A stretch of 45,890 nucleotides of DNA, taken from assembly GCA_002722735.1 (NCBI GenBank), contig PBMR01000003.1:41637-87526 (forward strand). The letters are read 5' to 3'. Numbering within the stretch: the first letter of the stretch is position 1; every line of letters starts with the position of its first letter. The notes beneath the pieces were generated by a model that worked only from the letters and a program-made list of their open reading frames with translations, was not told the origin of the DNA and searched no databases. The position numbers and the translations under genes are program-made. Origin of the DNA: Methanobacteriota archaeon (GTDB lineage: Archaea > Thermoplasmatota > Poseidoniia > Poseidoniales > Thalassarchaeaceae). This document shows positions 16,722-24,572 of this stretch, piece by piece.

Positions 16722-19019
16722 ATGCAAAGCACAACGATGGCCATCCTCACTCTGTACGGAGTATTGGGCGTGGCCTTGTTCGCACTGTGGCTCAAGCACA
16801 AGTCTGTAATTAGGCAGAAGGAGAGGATGAGGGACAAACTGGGTTCCGTGGAAGGAAACTTGACTGAGACCTCACAGAGGTTGGACCTCCTCTCCAGAGG
16901 AGTTGATACGATTCTCTCCGGCACCCCTCAGGTCCACGGTCTCCTTGGAGTCCACCGTTCTCTGGAATCCGCGGAGTCTCTCCTCTTCAATCAGGGCATC
17001 CCCATCAGTAACAGCGAGTCTTGCGCTATAGCAAGCCATGCTGCCAAGGCTGTCCTCAAACACCACCCAGAGCGGGATCCCGAAATCGATGCGACGATAA
17101 CCCCTGGCCTCCAACCCCTCTCAGAGAGGCTAGCCGCAATGTTGAGCGAGGCCGAGATGAAGGCAGAGGACATCGAACTCTCCGCTGGTGAGCATAGGAG
17201 GCTGGGCGATTTGTTTCACTCGGTCGAAAGGAATGACTGGGCCGCTGACTGCTTTCACAGGGCCAACGAACTCGATCCCGAAGACGAGTTTGCCCTCAGG
17301 TCCCTCTCGGAAATCCAACGTCAGAAGGGAGACTTAGAAGATCTCGACAGGAGCCTCGAGAGACTTCTTGCCATCTCTCCTGACGATATGGAGGTGCTCA
17401 AGGAACAAGCACTCCTTCTGGATGGTAATGACCCAACTAGGGTGACTAGGAATCGCAAGCGGCTTGAGGGCTTGGGAGCCTCTCAATCTCTCTCAGAGGA
17501 GGAATCAGAGATCACCGATATCGCGAAGCGCGCCCGAGATGCCCACCAAGGTATCGAGTCCGCCCTTTCCCAGTCTGAGAGCGCTGCCGACTTAGTTGAA
17601 CGCGCAGCCAAGCAGATTCTTCTGGGGGAGGTTCGAGGCGCCCTCGAATCCGTCGAGATGGCTCTGGATATGGATGCTAATAACGGACCGGCCTGGCTAC
17701 TGCAGGCGCGTCTGCTTGCTGCCGGAAAAGGCAATACCAAAGCCGCCCTGAAAAGCATACGTCGGGCTAACGCCCTCGGTGAATACACAGTGGTGATGGA
17801 GTCCGAAATCCTCGAGAATGACAGTCGGACCGACGCCGCCATTCAGGTTCTGGAAGAACACCTGAAGAAAGCCCCTACTGATCCTGAGGCCCGAGGCAAG
17901 CTAAGCCTTCTATGGCTGAGTAACGGCTCTAATGACTCTTCTCGCAGGGTCCTCGATGAGGCCCCCGACGAATCGTGGGAAAGCGCTACTCTCCACATCA
18001 TGAGGGGTAGGCTGTATCTGGAGGATTCCGATGAACACAGGGACAATACTGGAAAGCATGAGCAGATGCTGCTGATCGATGCCCTCGTCGCTTTCGACAA
18101 GGCGATAGAGCACGACCGTGAATCAGGCCTCGCTTGGCTCGGCCGCGCCCGCGCTCTCAGATACCAAGGCACCTATAAAGAGGCTGAGGTTGCTCTCGTT
18201 CGCGCTCGCAGACTCATCCCCGATCATACCTCGATCCCTCTCGAAGAGGCCCATCTCTCTCTCGATGCCAATAATCTAGAACGGGCAAACGCTCTTGCAA
18301 TTGAGGCGACAACGCGTCTCAAGAACAACTCCAATGTACCTTTCATCCGTGGTATCATCGCAGCTCGACAGGGTCGCCTAGAAGAAGCACGAAACTTCTT
18401 TTCAAGCACCTTGGATATCGATCCAGACCACGTTCGTGCTAGGCTGAACCGCTGCTCGGCAGCCCTACTTAGCGAAGACCTCGCTCAGGCACTTGATGAT
18501 GCGGACCACTTGGTGAATGCCCGCCCTGAGCATGAATTAGCACGATTGAGGCGTTCGGAGATTCTGATGAATCACGGCGACTGGGCAGAAGCGGAAACCG
18601 AACTCAGGAACCTCCTCAAGCAGAACTCGAAGCACACCATGGCCCTTGTGCACCTTGGAACCTGCATGATTGCAGCCGATAAGTCCGAGCAGGCAGAACG
18701 TCCGCTGAACAAAGCGATAGAAATCGATCCGAGCCTCTCGGAAGCATGGTACCAGCGCGGTCTCCTATACTTGGACTTCGGACGCGTTGCCGAGGCAATG
18801 TCGGACTTCGAGGAAGCGACAAGGTCCGACCCCCATCATATCGACGCCAAACTGAGGATTGCCGCGATTCTGCATGAGGGGGACGATCTCGATAAGGCGA
18901 TATTTGCATGGAGGCAGGTCCTAGATATCGAGCCCCAGCACCAATTGGCCCGACGACGGTTAATTGAGAGTCGTGACCTGATGGCATCAAGGCAGGCTTC
19001 CCTCCTTCCAAAGGATTGA
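16722..19019 (+). CDS. Membrane-anchored TPR-repeat protein
   Basis: About 765 residues. An N-terminal transmembrane helix (AILTLYGVLGVALFALWL) is followed by a Lys/Arg-rich coiled coil and then a long array of tetratricopeptide repeats. Examples are 'DWAADCFHRANELDPEDEFAL', 'VRGALESVEMALDMDANNGPA', 'EEARNFFSSTLDIDPDHVRA' and 'EQAERPLNKAIEIDPSLSEA', each with the canonical A/G-Y-x..A-x..P spacing. At least ten repeats are recognisable. The orientation is probably N-in with a cytoplasmic TPR domain, as a scaffold for a membrane complex. The partner is unknown. ATG 16722 or ATG 16737 could be the start. A redoxin gene follows after 25 bases. Confidence 0.88.
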   Translation: MQSTTMAILTLYGVLGVALFALWLKHKSVIRQKERMRDKLGSVEGNLTETSQRLDLLSRGVDTILSGTPQVHGLLGVHRSLESAESLLFNQGIPISNSESCAIASHAAKAVLKHHPERDPEIDATITPGLQPLSERLAAMLSEAEMKAEDIELSAGEHRRLGDLFHSVERNDWAADCFHRANELDPEDEFALRSLSEIQRQKGDLEDLDRSLERLLAISPDDMEVLKEQALLLDGNDPTRVTRNRKRLEGLGASQSLSEEESEITDIAKRARDAHQGIESALSQSESAADLVERAAKQILLGEVRGALESVEMALDMDANNGPAWLLQARLLAAGKGNTKAALKSIRRANALGEYTVVMESEILENDSRTDAAIQVLEEHLKKAPTDPEARGKLSLLWLSNGSNDSSRRVLDEAPDESWESATLHIMRGRLYLEDSDEHRDNTGKHEQMLLIDALVAFDKAIEHDRESGLAWLGRARALRYQGTYKEAEVALVRARRLIPDHTSIPLEEAHLSLDANNLERANALAIEATTRLKNNSNVPFIRGIIAARQGRLEEARNFFSSTLDIDPDHVRARLNRCSAALLSEDLAQALDDADHLVNARPEHELARLRRSEILMNHGDWAEAETELRNLLKQNSKHTMALVHLGTCMIAADKSEQAERPLNKAIEIDPSLSEAWYQRGLLYLDFGRVAEAMSDFEEATRSDPHHIDAKLRIAAILHEGDDLDKAIFAWRQVLDIEPQHQLARRRLIESRDLMASRQASLLPKD

Positions 19020-19044
19020 ACAGCACTCACAGAACCCCGGTGGT

Positions 19045-19599
19045 ATGGCCACGTCTATGGGAATCGAACCCGGCGATAACGCAGCAGACTTCGAGCTTCC
19101 TAATGCAAATGCCAAGATTGGCGGGGGAAGCATGACTCTATCTGATATCATGGGCGAGAACGGCGCCATCATCGTCTTCACCTGCAACCACTGCCCCTAC
19201 GTCGTCGGTTCCGAGCCACGAATCGAGACCATCGCAGAGCGAGCACGACAGGACAGGCTGGGGTTTGTTGGAATCAACTCAAACGATCCAGTGAATTACG
19301 AATCTGACTCCTGGGACAACATGGTCAAGCGTGCCGGAAGGGGAATGACATATCCATACCTGCATGACGCTTCACAAGATGTAGCGAACGCATACGGTGC
19401 TGAGAGGACCCCTGAGTTCTACCTAATCGACCTGACTGGCCTAGTATCGTATCGCGGCAGGATGGATGACTCACCTAGGGATCCCTCCCATGCGACGACC
19501 TCGGAACTCATCGATGCAGTTGACGAGATGCTTTCGGGAGCTGGGATCACGGTCCCTAGGACAGATAGCATCGGATGCTCGGTGAAGTGGAAGACGTAG
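19045..19599 (+). CDS. Thioredoxin-fold redoxin (AhpC/TSA-like)
   Basis: A 184-residue protein with the peroxiredoxin-like start GDNAADFELPNANAK and the active site FTCNHCPYVVGSEPRIE. The CxxC (Cys-Asn-His-Cys) sits where the thioredoxin CxxC lies. GINSNDPVNYESDSWDNM and TPEFYLIDLTGLVSYRGRMDD are typical of the 'CNHCPYV' subfamily of thioredoxin-like proteins. It is probably a thiol-disulfide oxidoreductase or peroxidase. No signal peptide is visible, so it is probably cytosolic. It lies 25 bases after the TPR gene on the same strand and converges with the Lrp regulator. Confidence 0.9.
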   Translation: MATSMGIEPGDNAADFELPNANAKIGGGSMTLSDIMGENGAIIVFTCNHCPYVVGSEPRIETIAERARQDRLGFVGINSNDPVNYESDSWDNMVKRAGRGMTYPYLHDASQDVANAYGAERTPEFYLIDLTGLVSYRGRMDDSPRDPSHATTSELIDAVDEMLSGAGITVPRTDSIGCSVKWKT

Positions 19600-19612
19600 G
19601 TACCCATTCACT

Positions 19613-20035
19613 TCAGTACTGCTCGAGGACTAGTTCGGTCTGCGTCGAACTGATGTCGCCCGGAGCAGCCAACCACATCTTGTCAAGCAGATCTCGGAGC
19701 GCGACGGTGTCATCCACATGAACGACAGCCACAAGATCAGCATCACCACTGATCTCGAAAACGCATTCGACACCAGGCCAGCCGGCGAACTCCCCAGCGA
19801 GTGTCCCAATCTCGGTGCCCGGCCCCACCTTCAATCGGATGAGCGCGCTGAGCCCAATCCCAGCTTCACGCACTGTGTATCCGCGAATCACCCCGTCCTC
19901 CTCCATTCGGCGCATTCGAGTTCTAACGGTCCTTTCCGTGACACCGACATTCTTTGCGATTTCAACGTAGGCGGCCCTTGCAGAATCCCTTAGTACAGCG
20001 AGAATCGCCCTATCTAATGTGTCAACGCTCATCAT
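19613..20035 (-). CDS. Lrp/AsnC-family transcriptional regulator
   Basis: A 140-residue regulator. The N-terminal winged helix-turn-helix (DTLDRAILAVLRDSARAAYVEIAKNVGVTERTVRTRMRRME, described here by its start at residue 4 and end near 45) is followed by the GYTV linker and a RAM ligand-binding domain containing EISGDADLVAVVHVDD. Members sense amino acids and act as octamers or dimers. Of the tandem starts (GTG 20044, ATG 20035, ATG 20032), 20035 sits about 27 bases from a TATA-like stretch, fitting a leaderless mRNA. The regulator is divergent from the Cys-rich gene at 20179 and may control it. Confidence 0.92.
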   Translation of the reverse strand: MMSVDTLDRAILAVLRDSARAAYVEIAKNVGVTERTVRTRMRRMEEDGVIRGYTVREAGIGLSALIRLKVGPGTEIGTLAGEFAGWPGVECVFEISGDADLVAVVHVDDTVALRDLLDKMWLAAPGDISSTQTELVLEQY

Positions 20036-20056
20036 GAATTCCACCGAAAAACGGAT

Positions 20057-20068
20057 AATTTATCTATC
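20057..20068 (-). promoter_or_regulatory. TATA-like element for the Lrp regulator
   Basis: The AT-rich stretch ataatttatcta on the plus strand, read on the minus strand as tagataaattat, lies about 25-30 bases upstream of ATG 20035. That is the spacing of an archaeal TATA box to a leaderless start. Support is by pattern only. Confidence 0.45.
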
Positions 20069-20158
20069 TTTCCGGCGTTATTGAGAATTCCTCTGGCCAA
20101 ACCCTTCCGCTTTTCAACCAATACCCTTCTCGGTTTTCTCTGGTTGTATTCAAATGGG

Positions 20159-20176
20159 ACGGCCTTTATTGGCCGT
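20159..20176. promoter_or_regulatory. Inverted repeat ACGGCC-N6-GGCCGT upstream of the Cys-rich gene
   Basis: ACGGCC-TTTATT-GGCCGT is a perfect 6-bp dyad with a 6-base spacer, ending 2 bases before ATG 20179. Its placement over the presumed transcription start would suit an operator, for instance for the divergent Lrp-type regulator. Alternatively it is an mRNA hairpin covering the start. No experimental inference is possible from sequence alone. Confidence 0.4.
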
Positions 20177-20178
20177 GC

Positions 20179-20613
20179 ATGAGTCAGGAGGAGGCAATCT
20201 CCCACCTCCGGATTCAAGAGTACCTAGACGACGTATCCGGCCTCGACATTCCCCACTCATACGCACAGTGGTACAACGTCGATGTCGCCGCACTCCTGAA
20301 TGGATCTAAAATCCTAGGCCATGAGATTGATCACGACTCCGGAGCCTCCCTGATTTTCCTACAGCGAAGCGCGATGCTGTGTTGTCCGGAATCAGGCAGG
20401 ATCCACCACTATCCCAAACACCTTCTCCACTGCTTTGTCGATGACAACCGTGCCAACTTCCAAGAGGCGGACGGAATTCTCCTGCGCGCTGAGCTGTTCT
20501 CCATCTCGCCTACAGAGGAGCAGCTATGTTGGGAGTGCTGCTGCAGATCCGAATTAGAGGTGCCAGAGGCCCAGAGCAGAGTAGCCCGCTGGCTGAGTTG
20601 GCTCAACACTTAG
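20179..20613 (+). CDS. Cys/His-rich small protein, hypothetical
   Basis: A 144-residue soluble protein not recognised as any family. Cysteines and histidines cluster in three places: a CC pair in LCCPESGRIHHYPKHLLHCF, and CWECCC near residue 117-122. These could form a metal or Fe-S site, but no classic CxxC zinc-ribbon spacing is seen. It starts at ATG 20179 with no clear ribosome binding site, which fits a leaderless transcript. Enolase starts 47 bases downstream on the same strand. Confidence 0.65.
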   Translation: MSQEEAISHLRIQEYLDDVSGLDIPHSYAQWYNVDVAALLNGSKILGHEIDHDSGASLIFLQRSAMLCCPESGRIHHYPKHLLHCFVDDNRANFQEADGILLRAELFSISPTEEQLCWECCCRSELEVPEAQSRVARWLSWLNT

Positions 20614-20660
20614 TGCAGCATTGCGCTACCTTGAGAAGCCCCGTGCCGGTCGCCGCATCA

Positions 20661-21902
20661 ATGAGTGGCGCTATCAGCGACCTCTCCGCGAGGATGATTC
20701 TAGACTCGCGCGGCAACCCGACCATTGAGGTCGATTGCTATGTGAATGGGACATTGCAAGGTCGCGCAGCAGTTCCATCCGGTGCCAGTACTGGCACCCA
20801 CGAAGCAACGGAACTGAGAGATGGCGGCACTGATTGGTCCGGAAAGGGGGTCGATGGAGCCGTATCCCATGCCAACGGCGAAATCCGCAACGCCCTGATT
20901 GGTATCGACGTATCCAATCAGAGTGCTATTGACGCTGCTCTGATCGAACTGGATGGGACTCCCAACAAGGCACGCCTCGGCGCTAACGCGATTCTAGGTG
21001 CCTCCATGGCATGCCTAAAGGCAGCGGCAGAGGGCCCCCTGTGGCTTCACATCGCGGGTAGCGGCCCCCGGAGTCTGCCAGTGCCTCAAATGAACATCCT
21101 CAACGGCGGAGCCCACGCGTCTTCGAACGTCGATGTTCAGGAGTTCATGGTCGTGCCCCATGGATTCGATAACTACCCGGAGGCTCTGCGCTCCGGTGTG
21201 GAGACCTACCACGCGCTGAAATCGGTACTCGGAGAGGAGGGGCTACTCGGTGGTGTGGGCGATGAGGGTGGCTTCGCACCCAACCTCCCGCGCAATGAGG
21301 ATGGCCTCCGATACGTACTCGGTGCCATAGAACGTGCCGGCTATTCTCCGGGAGAACAGATTTCAATCGCTCTTGATGTTGCGGCGCAGGAATTCTGCCA
21401 AGGAGATGGATACCACATCGACGGACAAGTAATCTCAGGTGCAGAGCTAGGACGCCTTTACTCGAAGTGGCTAGACTCCTACCCCATAGTCTCAATCGAG
21501 GATCCATTCGGTGAGGATGATTGGGAGTCTTGGACTGAGTTCACTGAGCGTGAGGGCCGACGAGTGCAGATTGTGGGGGATGACCTGTATGTTACCAACC
21601 CCGAGCGCCTGATGATGGGGATCAATTTGGGAGCAACCAATTCGATCCTCATCAAACTAAACCAGATCGGCACTGTGACCGAAACAATCGACGTCATTCG
21701 CATAGCTAGAGAAGCAGGCTTTTCCACCGTCATAAGCCACCGATCGGGAGAGACTTCTGATGATGTGATAGCGGACATGGCCGTGGGAACCAATGCGGGG
21801 CAAATCAAGACCGGAGCACCTGCTAGGAGCGATAGGACGTCCAAGTACAACCAACTGCTCCGCATAGCCGAGCAGATCAATGACTATGCCGACCTATTCT
21901 AG
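20661..21902 (+). CDS. eno: Enolase (phosphopyruvate hydratase)
   Basis: A 413-residue enolase that interconverts 2-phosphoglycerate and phosphoenolpyruvate. Seen: ILDSRGNPTIEVD and VPSGASTGTHEA at the N-terminus, VPQMNILNGGAHA and EFMVVPHGF. The metal ligands lie in IALDVAAQEF, SIEDPFGEDD and GDDLYVTNP; the catalytic Lys is in LIKLNQIGT; and SHRSGETSDD closes the site. Length and motif order are normal. ATG 20661 is used because the 45-codon upstream extension overlaps the Cys-rich gene and has no family similarity. The last 9 bases overlap the convergent DHS-like gene. Confidence 0.97.
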   Translation: MSGAISDLSARMILDSRGNPTIEVDCYVNGTLQGRAAVPSGASTGTHEATELRDGGTDWSGKGVDGAVSHANGEIRNALIGIDVSNQSAIDAALIELDGTPNKARLGANAILGASMACLKAAAEGPLWLHIAGSGPRSLPVPQMNILNGGAHASSNVDVQEFMVVPHGFDNYPEALRSGVETYHALKSVLGEEGLLGGVGDEGGFAPNLPRNEDGLRYVLGAIERAGYSPGEQISIALDVAAQEFCQGDGYHIDGQVISGAELGRLYSKWLDSYPIVSIEDPFGEDDWESWTEFTEREGRRVQIVGDDLYVTNPERLMMGINLGATNSILIKLNQIGTVTETIDVIRIAREAGFSTVISHRSGETSDDVIADMAVGTNAGQIKTGAPARSDRTSKYNQLLRIAEQINDYADLF

Positions 21903-22838
21903 TGCAGATAGAAGCAGAGGAAGCACGATGGTCGCATCCGACTCGATAACGAAGCGTGGCGTGTCGACATCCAATTTGCCCCAACTTATCTTCTCGTTCG
22001 GTGGGGCACCCGAGTAACCCCCGTAGGAAGGACGGGACTCGCTGATTTGGGCAAACCACGACCAAAATGGGACATCCATTTTCGCGTCTTGTCTAAGCAT
22101 CGGAACAACCGAGATGGCAAAATCGCCGGCGATGCCCCCGCCAACCTGGAGAATTCCCGTCGGAGAGTCATCCTCACGGTACCAGTCGGCCAACGCTTGC
22201 ATCGCTTGCAAACCGCTCTTGACGATGCCAGAGCCTTTGAGAGTGCAGTCAAGAACACGGGCGGCTAGTAGGCTGCCCAAGGTGGAATCCTCCCATCCCG
22301 GGGTAAAGATGGGAAGGTTGGCGTCCGCAGCCGCCATCAGCCACGAGAATTCAGGATTTGAGCCAAACTCCATCTCATCGTGCAGCAGCAAATCATAGAG
22401 GTACTCGTGCGGGAATCGACTGTCTCCAACAGCTTCAGCCTCCTCCCACAGTTCCATCAAAGACTTCTCGACAGCACGGACAGTCGCTTCTGGAATGGCC
22501 ACATCGGTAACCCTATTCATTCCCTTATCCCTAAGCACAGCGTCGTCGTCAGCGCTCATTTCCCTCCACTCGTGCACGGCTTCGTAGTCGGGGCGACCAA
22601 TCAGGCTGAACAGATCCTCCTCAAGGTTGGCCCCTGTGCAGCAGATAGCGTGAACCCTCTGTTCCCGGATTGCTGGAGCTAAGCTGCGTCCTATTTCAGC
22701 GGTTGACATGGCTCCTGCCAGAGTGACCATCAGTCTCCCGCCTTGCCCGAGGAACCCTTGCAATGACTCCGCACAGCGAGCGAGCTCGCCCGCGTTGAAG
22801 TGCTTGTAGTGCTCATAGACGAATTTCCTAATGTCCAT
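21894..22838 (-). CDS. Deoxyhypusine synthase-like protein (bacterial-type clade)
   Basis: A 314-residue member of the DHS superfamily. MVTLAGAMSTAEIG, CCTGANLEEDLFSL, TPGWEDSTLGSL, QVGGGIAGDF and the active-site stretch NEKISWGKLD (catalytic Lys288) are all present. These phrasings match the bacterial deoxyhypusine synthase-like clade better than canonical archaeal DHS; this is recognition from memory. Canonical DHS moves the aminobutyl group of spermidine to eIF5A/aIF5A, whereas bacterial relatives can make homospermidine-type polyamines. It starts 4 bases after speD, so spermidine-linked chemistry is likely. Which product is made is not decided by sequence. Confidence 0.9.
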   Translation of the reverse strand: MDIRKFVYEHYKHFNAGELARCAESLQGFLGQGGRLMVTLAGAMSTAEIGRSLAPAIREQRVHAICCTGANLEEDLFSLIGRPDYEAVHEWREMSADDDAVLRDKGMNRVTDVAIPEATVRAVEKSLMELWEEAEAVGDSRFPHEYLYDLLLHDEMEFGSNPEFSWLMAAADANLPIFTPGWEDSTLGSLLAARVLDCTLKGSGIVKSGLQAMQALADWYREDDSPTGILQVGGGIAGDFAISVVPMLRQDAKMDVPFWSWFAQISESRPSYGGYSGAPPNEKISWGKLDVDTPRFVIESDATIVLPLLLSALE

Positions 22839-22842
22839 CCTG

Positions 22843-23226
22843 TCAGCCCTCTAAGAATCTCTCAATGCGCTTACGTTGTATCAGCCGAAGCCTCGGTATT
22901 TCGGTGCTCAAAGATGCGTGGATTGAATCAGCGATGGGCCCCGGGTCGTGCTCACCGCAGGTGAAGACGTCAATTGCAAGCAATCCCCTTTCCGAATAGC
23001 AGTGCGCGCTGACATGACTCTCGTCAATCAGGACTACAGCGGCGAAGCCGGGGGGGCTGACTCCTCCATCAAAAGCCTCGACGTGAGAGTGGACCTCCCT
23101 GACACCCGCCTCATGTACGCTTTCTCTCAAGACTTGGAGCGTCCAAGCCCCGTCATCCTCTACCGGCGGCGAGTAGCCAACGTAGTCGAGAAGGACATGC
23201 ATGCCCAGCGACTCGGTCCCACCCAT
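22843..23226 (-). CDS. speD: S-adenosylmethionine decarboxylase proenzyme (SpeD)
   Basis: A 127-residue class 1b AdoMet decarboxylase. The cleavage site Glu69-Ser70 (IDESHVSAHCYSE) would yield the pyruvoyl group from Ser70. His75 and Cys90 (VFTCG) fall at the +5 and +20 spacing seen for the catalytic His and Cys of the family. The SLGMHVLLDYVGYSP opening is the usual N-terminal strand. The enzyme supplies decarboxylated AdoMet for polyamine synthesis. It sits between aspC and the DHS-like gene on the same strand, with gaps of 31 and 4 bases, forming a likely operon. No spermidine synthase is visible in the window. Confidence 0.95.
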   Translation of the reverse strand: MGGTESLGMHVLLDYVGYSPPVEDDGAWTLQVLRESVHEAGVREVHSHVEAFDGGVSPPGFAAVVLIDESHVSAHCYSERGLLAIDVFTCGEHDPGPIADSIHASLSTEIPRLRLIQRKRIERFLEG

Positions 23227-23257
23227 ACAGGACTGTCCAACTGAAATGATTTCAAAG

Positions 23258-24394
23258 TCACTCTTCGATTAGCCAAGTCCGTAGGCGACGCAATCCTTCG
23301 CGTATCGCTTCCTCGTCAGTGGCGTAGGAGACTCGAATGAAGCCCTCTCCTCCCGAGATTAGCGAGGCGGGAATCAATTGGACCCCGACCTCTAGGGCAC
23401 CATCGGCGAATTCGATATCGCTCATTCCCGTCTCAGTAACCTCAGCGAAGATGTAGAAGGCGCCCTCTGGCTCGGGCACTCTCAATCCCGGGAGTGAAGA
23501 CAGCCCCTCAAGCATCAACTCTCGACGCTTCAGGTATTCCCGATTGAAACCCTCCACGGATTCATCGCACTCCAGTGCCACCCTCGCGGCCTCCATCACG
23601 AAGGTCGGGACATGAGAGGCAGAGTTAGCCTGGCTCTTGACAGCGGCCTTGACGACCTCGGGCGGGCCGGTGAGGAAACCAAGCCTCATTCCAGTCATCG
23701 CCCATGACTTAGACCACCCATTTACGACGATTGTCCGCTCCTTGCCACCCGGGAGGGTTGCCGGCGAGACATGAGGCCAATCTGCCCAGACCATACGGGC
23801 ATAAATCTCGTCTGAGACGATCCATAAGTCGTGCTCTATAGCTATGTCGAGAATCGACTGGATTTCCTCTGGGGTGAACACAGCCCCGGTAGGGTTGCAG
23901 GGCGAATTGATTAGAATCATCCTAGTCTTGTCCGTGACAGCCGCCCTAATGGCTTCGATATCCGGATGGAAGTTGTCGAATTTGACACGCACATGCACAG
24001 GCACGGCGCCGATGAATTCGAGCATGGGTTCGTAAGAGGCCCACGATGGGGCAAGGAGGATGGCCTCGTCGCCCGGCATCGTAGTGATTAGGAATGAGTA
24101 TAGGACTGCTTGCTTCGCACCCGGCGTAACAACGATGTCCTCAGCAGACGCCTCGATGCCGTGGTGCCTTTGGAGGTAGTCGGCAACCGCTTGGCAGAGT
24201 TCTATAGTTCCCGCTCCGCGCGTATACTTGGTCCGCCCTTCCTGCAGGCTTTTGATCGCTGCTTCGATGATTTCGTTAGGTGTGTCGAAACCGGGTTCGC
24301 CAACCGTCCACCTCACAACACCCGGACCAGGGGGTTGGAGATAGGGTGCGAACCCCACACCCAGTCCTTCGTAGCGAGAGGATACCCGGGGCAT
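23258..24394 (-). CDS. Class I/II aminotransferase (aspartate aminotransferase-like)
   Basis: A 378-residue fold-type I PLP aminotransferase. Seen: WTVGEPGFDTPNEI, YTRGAGTIELCQAVADY, INSPCNPTGAVF, DEIYARMVW, and the PLP lysine in VNGWSKSWAMTGMRLGFLTG. The final FIRVSYATDEEAIREGLRRL holds the substrate-binding Arg. The pattern is that of the aspartate/prephenate aminotransferase group I-gamma (AspC-like). ATG 24394 places the N-terminus normally; GTG 24415 would add seven residues. It heads the run aspC-speD-DHS-like. Substrate preference cannot be assigned from sequence. Confidence 0.93.
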   Translation of the reverse strand: MPRVSSRYEGLGVGFAPYLQPPGPGVVRWTVGEPGFDTPNEIIEAAIKSLQEGRTKYTRGAGTIELCQAVADYLQRHHGIEASAEDIVVTPGAKQAVLYSFLITTMPGDEAILLAPSWASYEPMLEFIGAVPVHVRVKFDNFHPDIEAIRAAVTDKTRMILINSPCNPTGAVFTPEEIQSILDIAIEHDLWIVSDEIYARMVWADWPHVSPATLPGGKERTIVVNGWSKSWAMTGMRLGFLTGPPEVVKAAVKSQANSASHVPTFVMEAARVALECDESVEGFNREYLKRRELMLEGLSSLPGLRVPEPEGAFYIFAEVTETGMSDIEFADGALEVGVQLIPASLISGGEGFIRVSYATDEEAIREGLRRLRTWLIEE

Positions 24395-24478
24395 ATCAGT
24401 ACGTGACACATGCACTCAATGAAGGTATGCAGGGTGCTCGGAGAGCCTTCAAGAGAGGAAGGAGGGTCGGTAGGACAA

Positions 24479-24552
24479 GCACGAGTGGCAGAGCAGCTAT
24501 GCAATGGACTGCAGATCCATGTACCCGGGTGCAAATCCCGGCTCGTGCTCCA
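24479..24552 (+). tRNA. tRNA-Cys (GCA anticodon), CCA encoded
   Basis: Acceptor stem GCACGAG/CTCGTGC pairs positions 24479-24485 with 24542-24548. The anticodon stem ATGGA/TCCAT encloses the loop CTGCAGA, giving GCA at 24511-24513. The T-arm is CCGGG-TGCAAAT-CCCGG. The discriminator is T (U73), the Cys identity base, and CCA follows at 24550-24552. No intron. Confidence 0.95.
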
Positions 24553-24572
24553 ACCGACTCCCTGTGCGCGAG

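Noticed and set aside
20526-20660. 45-codon enolase extension
   Set aside because: Overlaps the Cys-rich gene and lacks enolase similarity; ATG 20661 gives the usual N-terminus.
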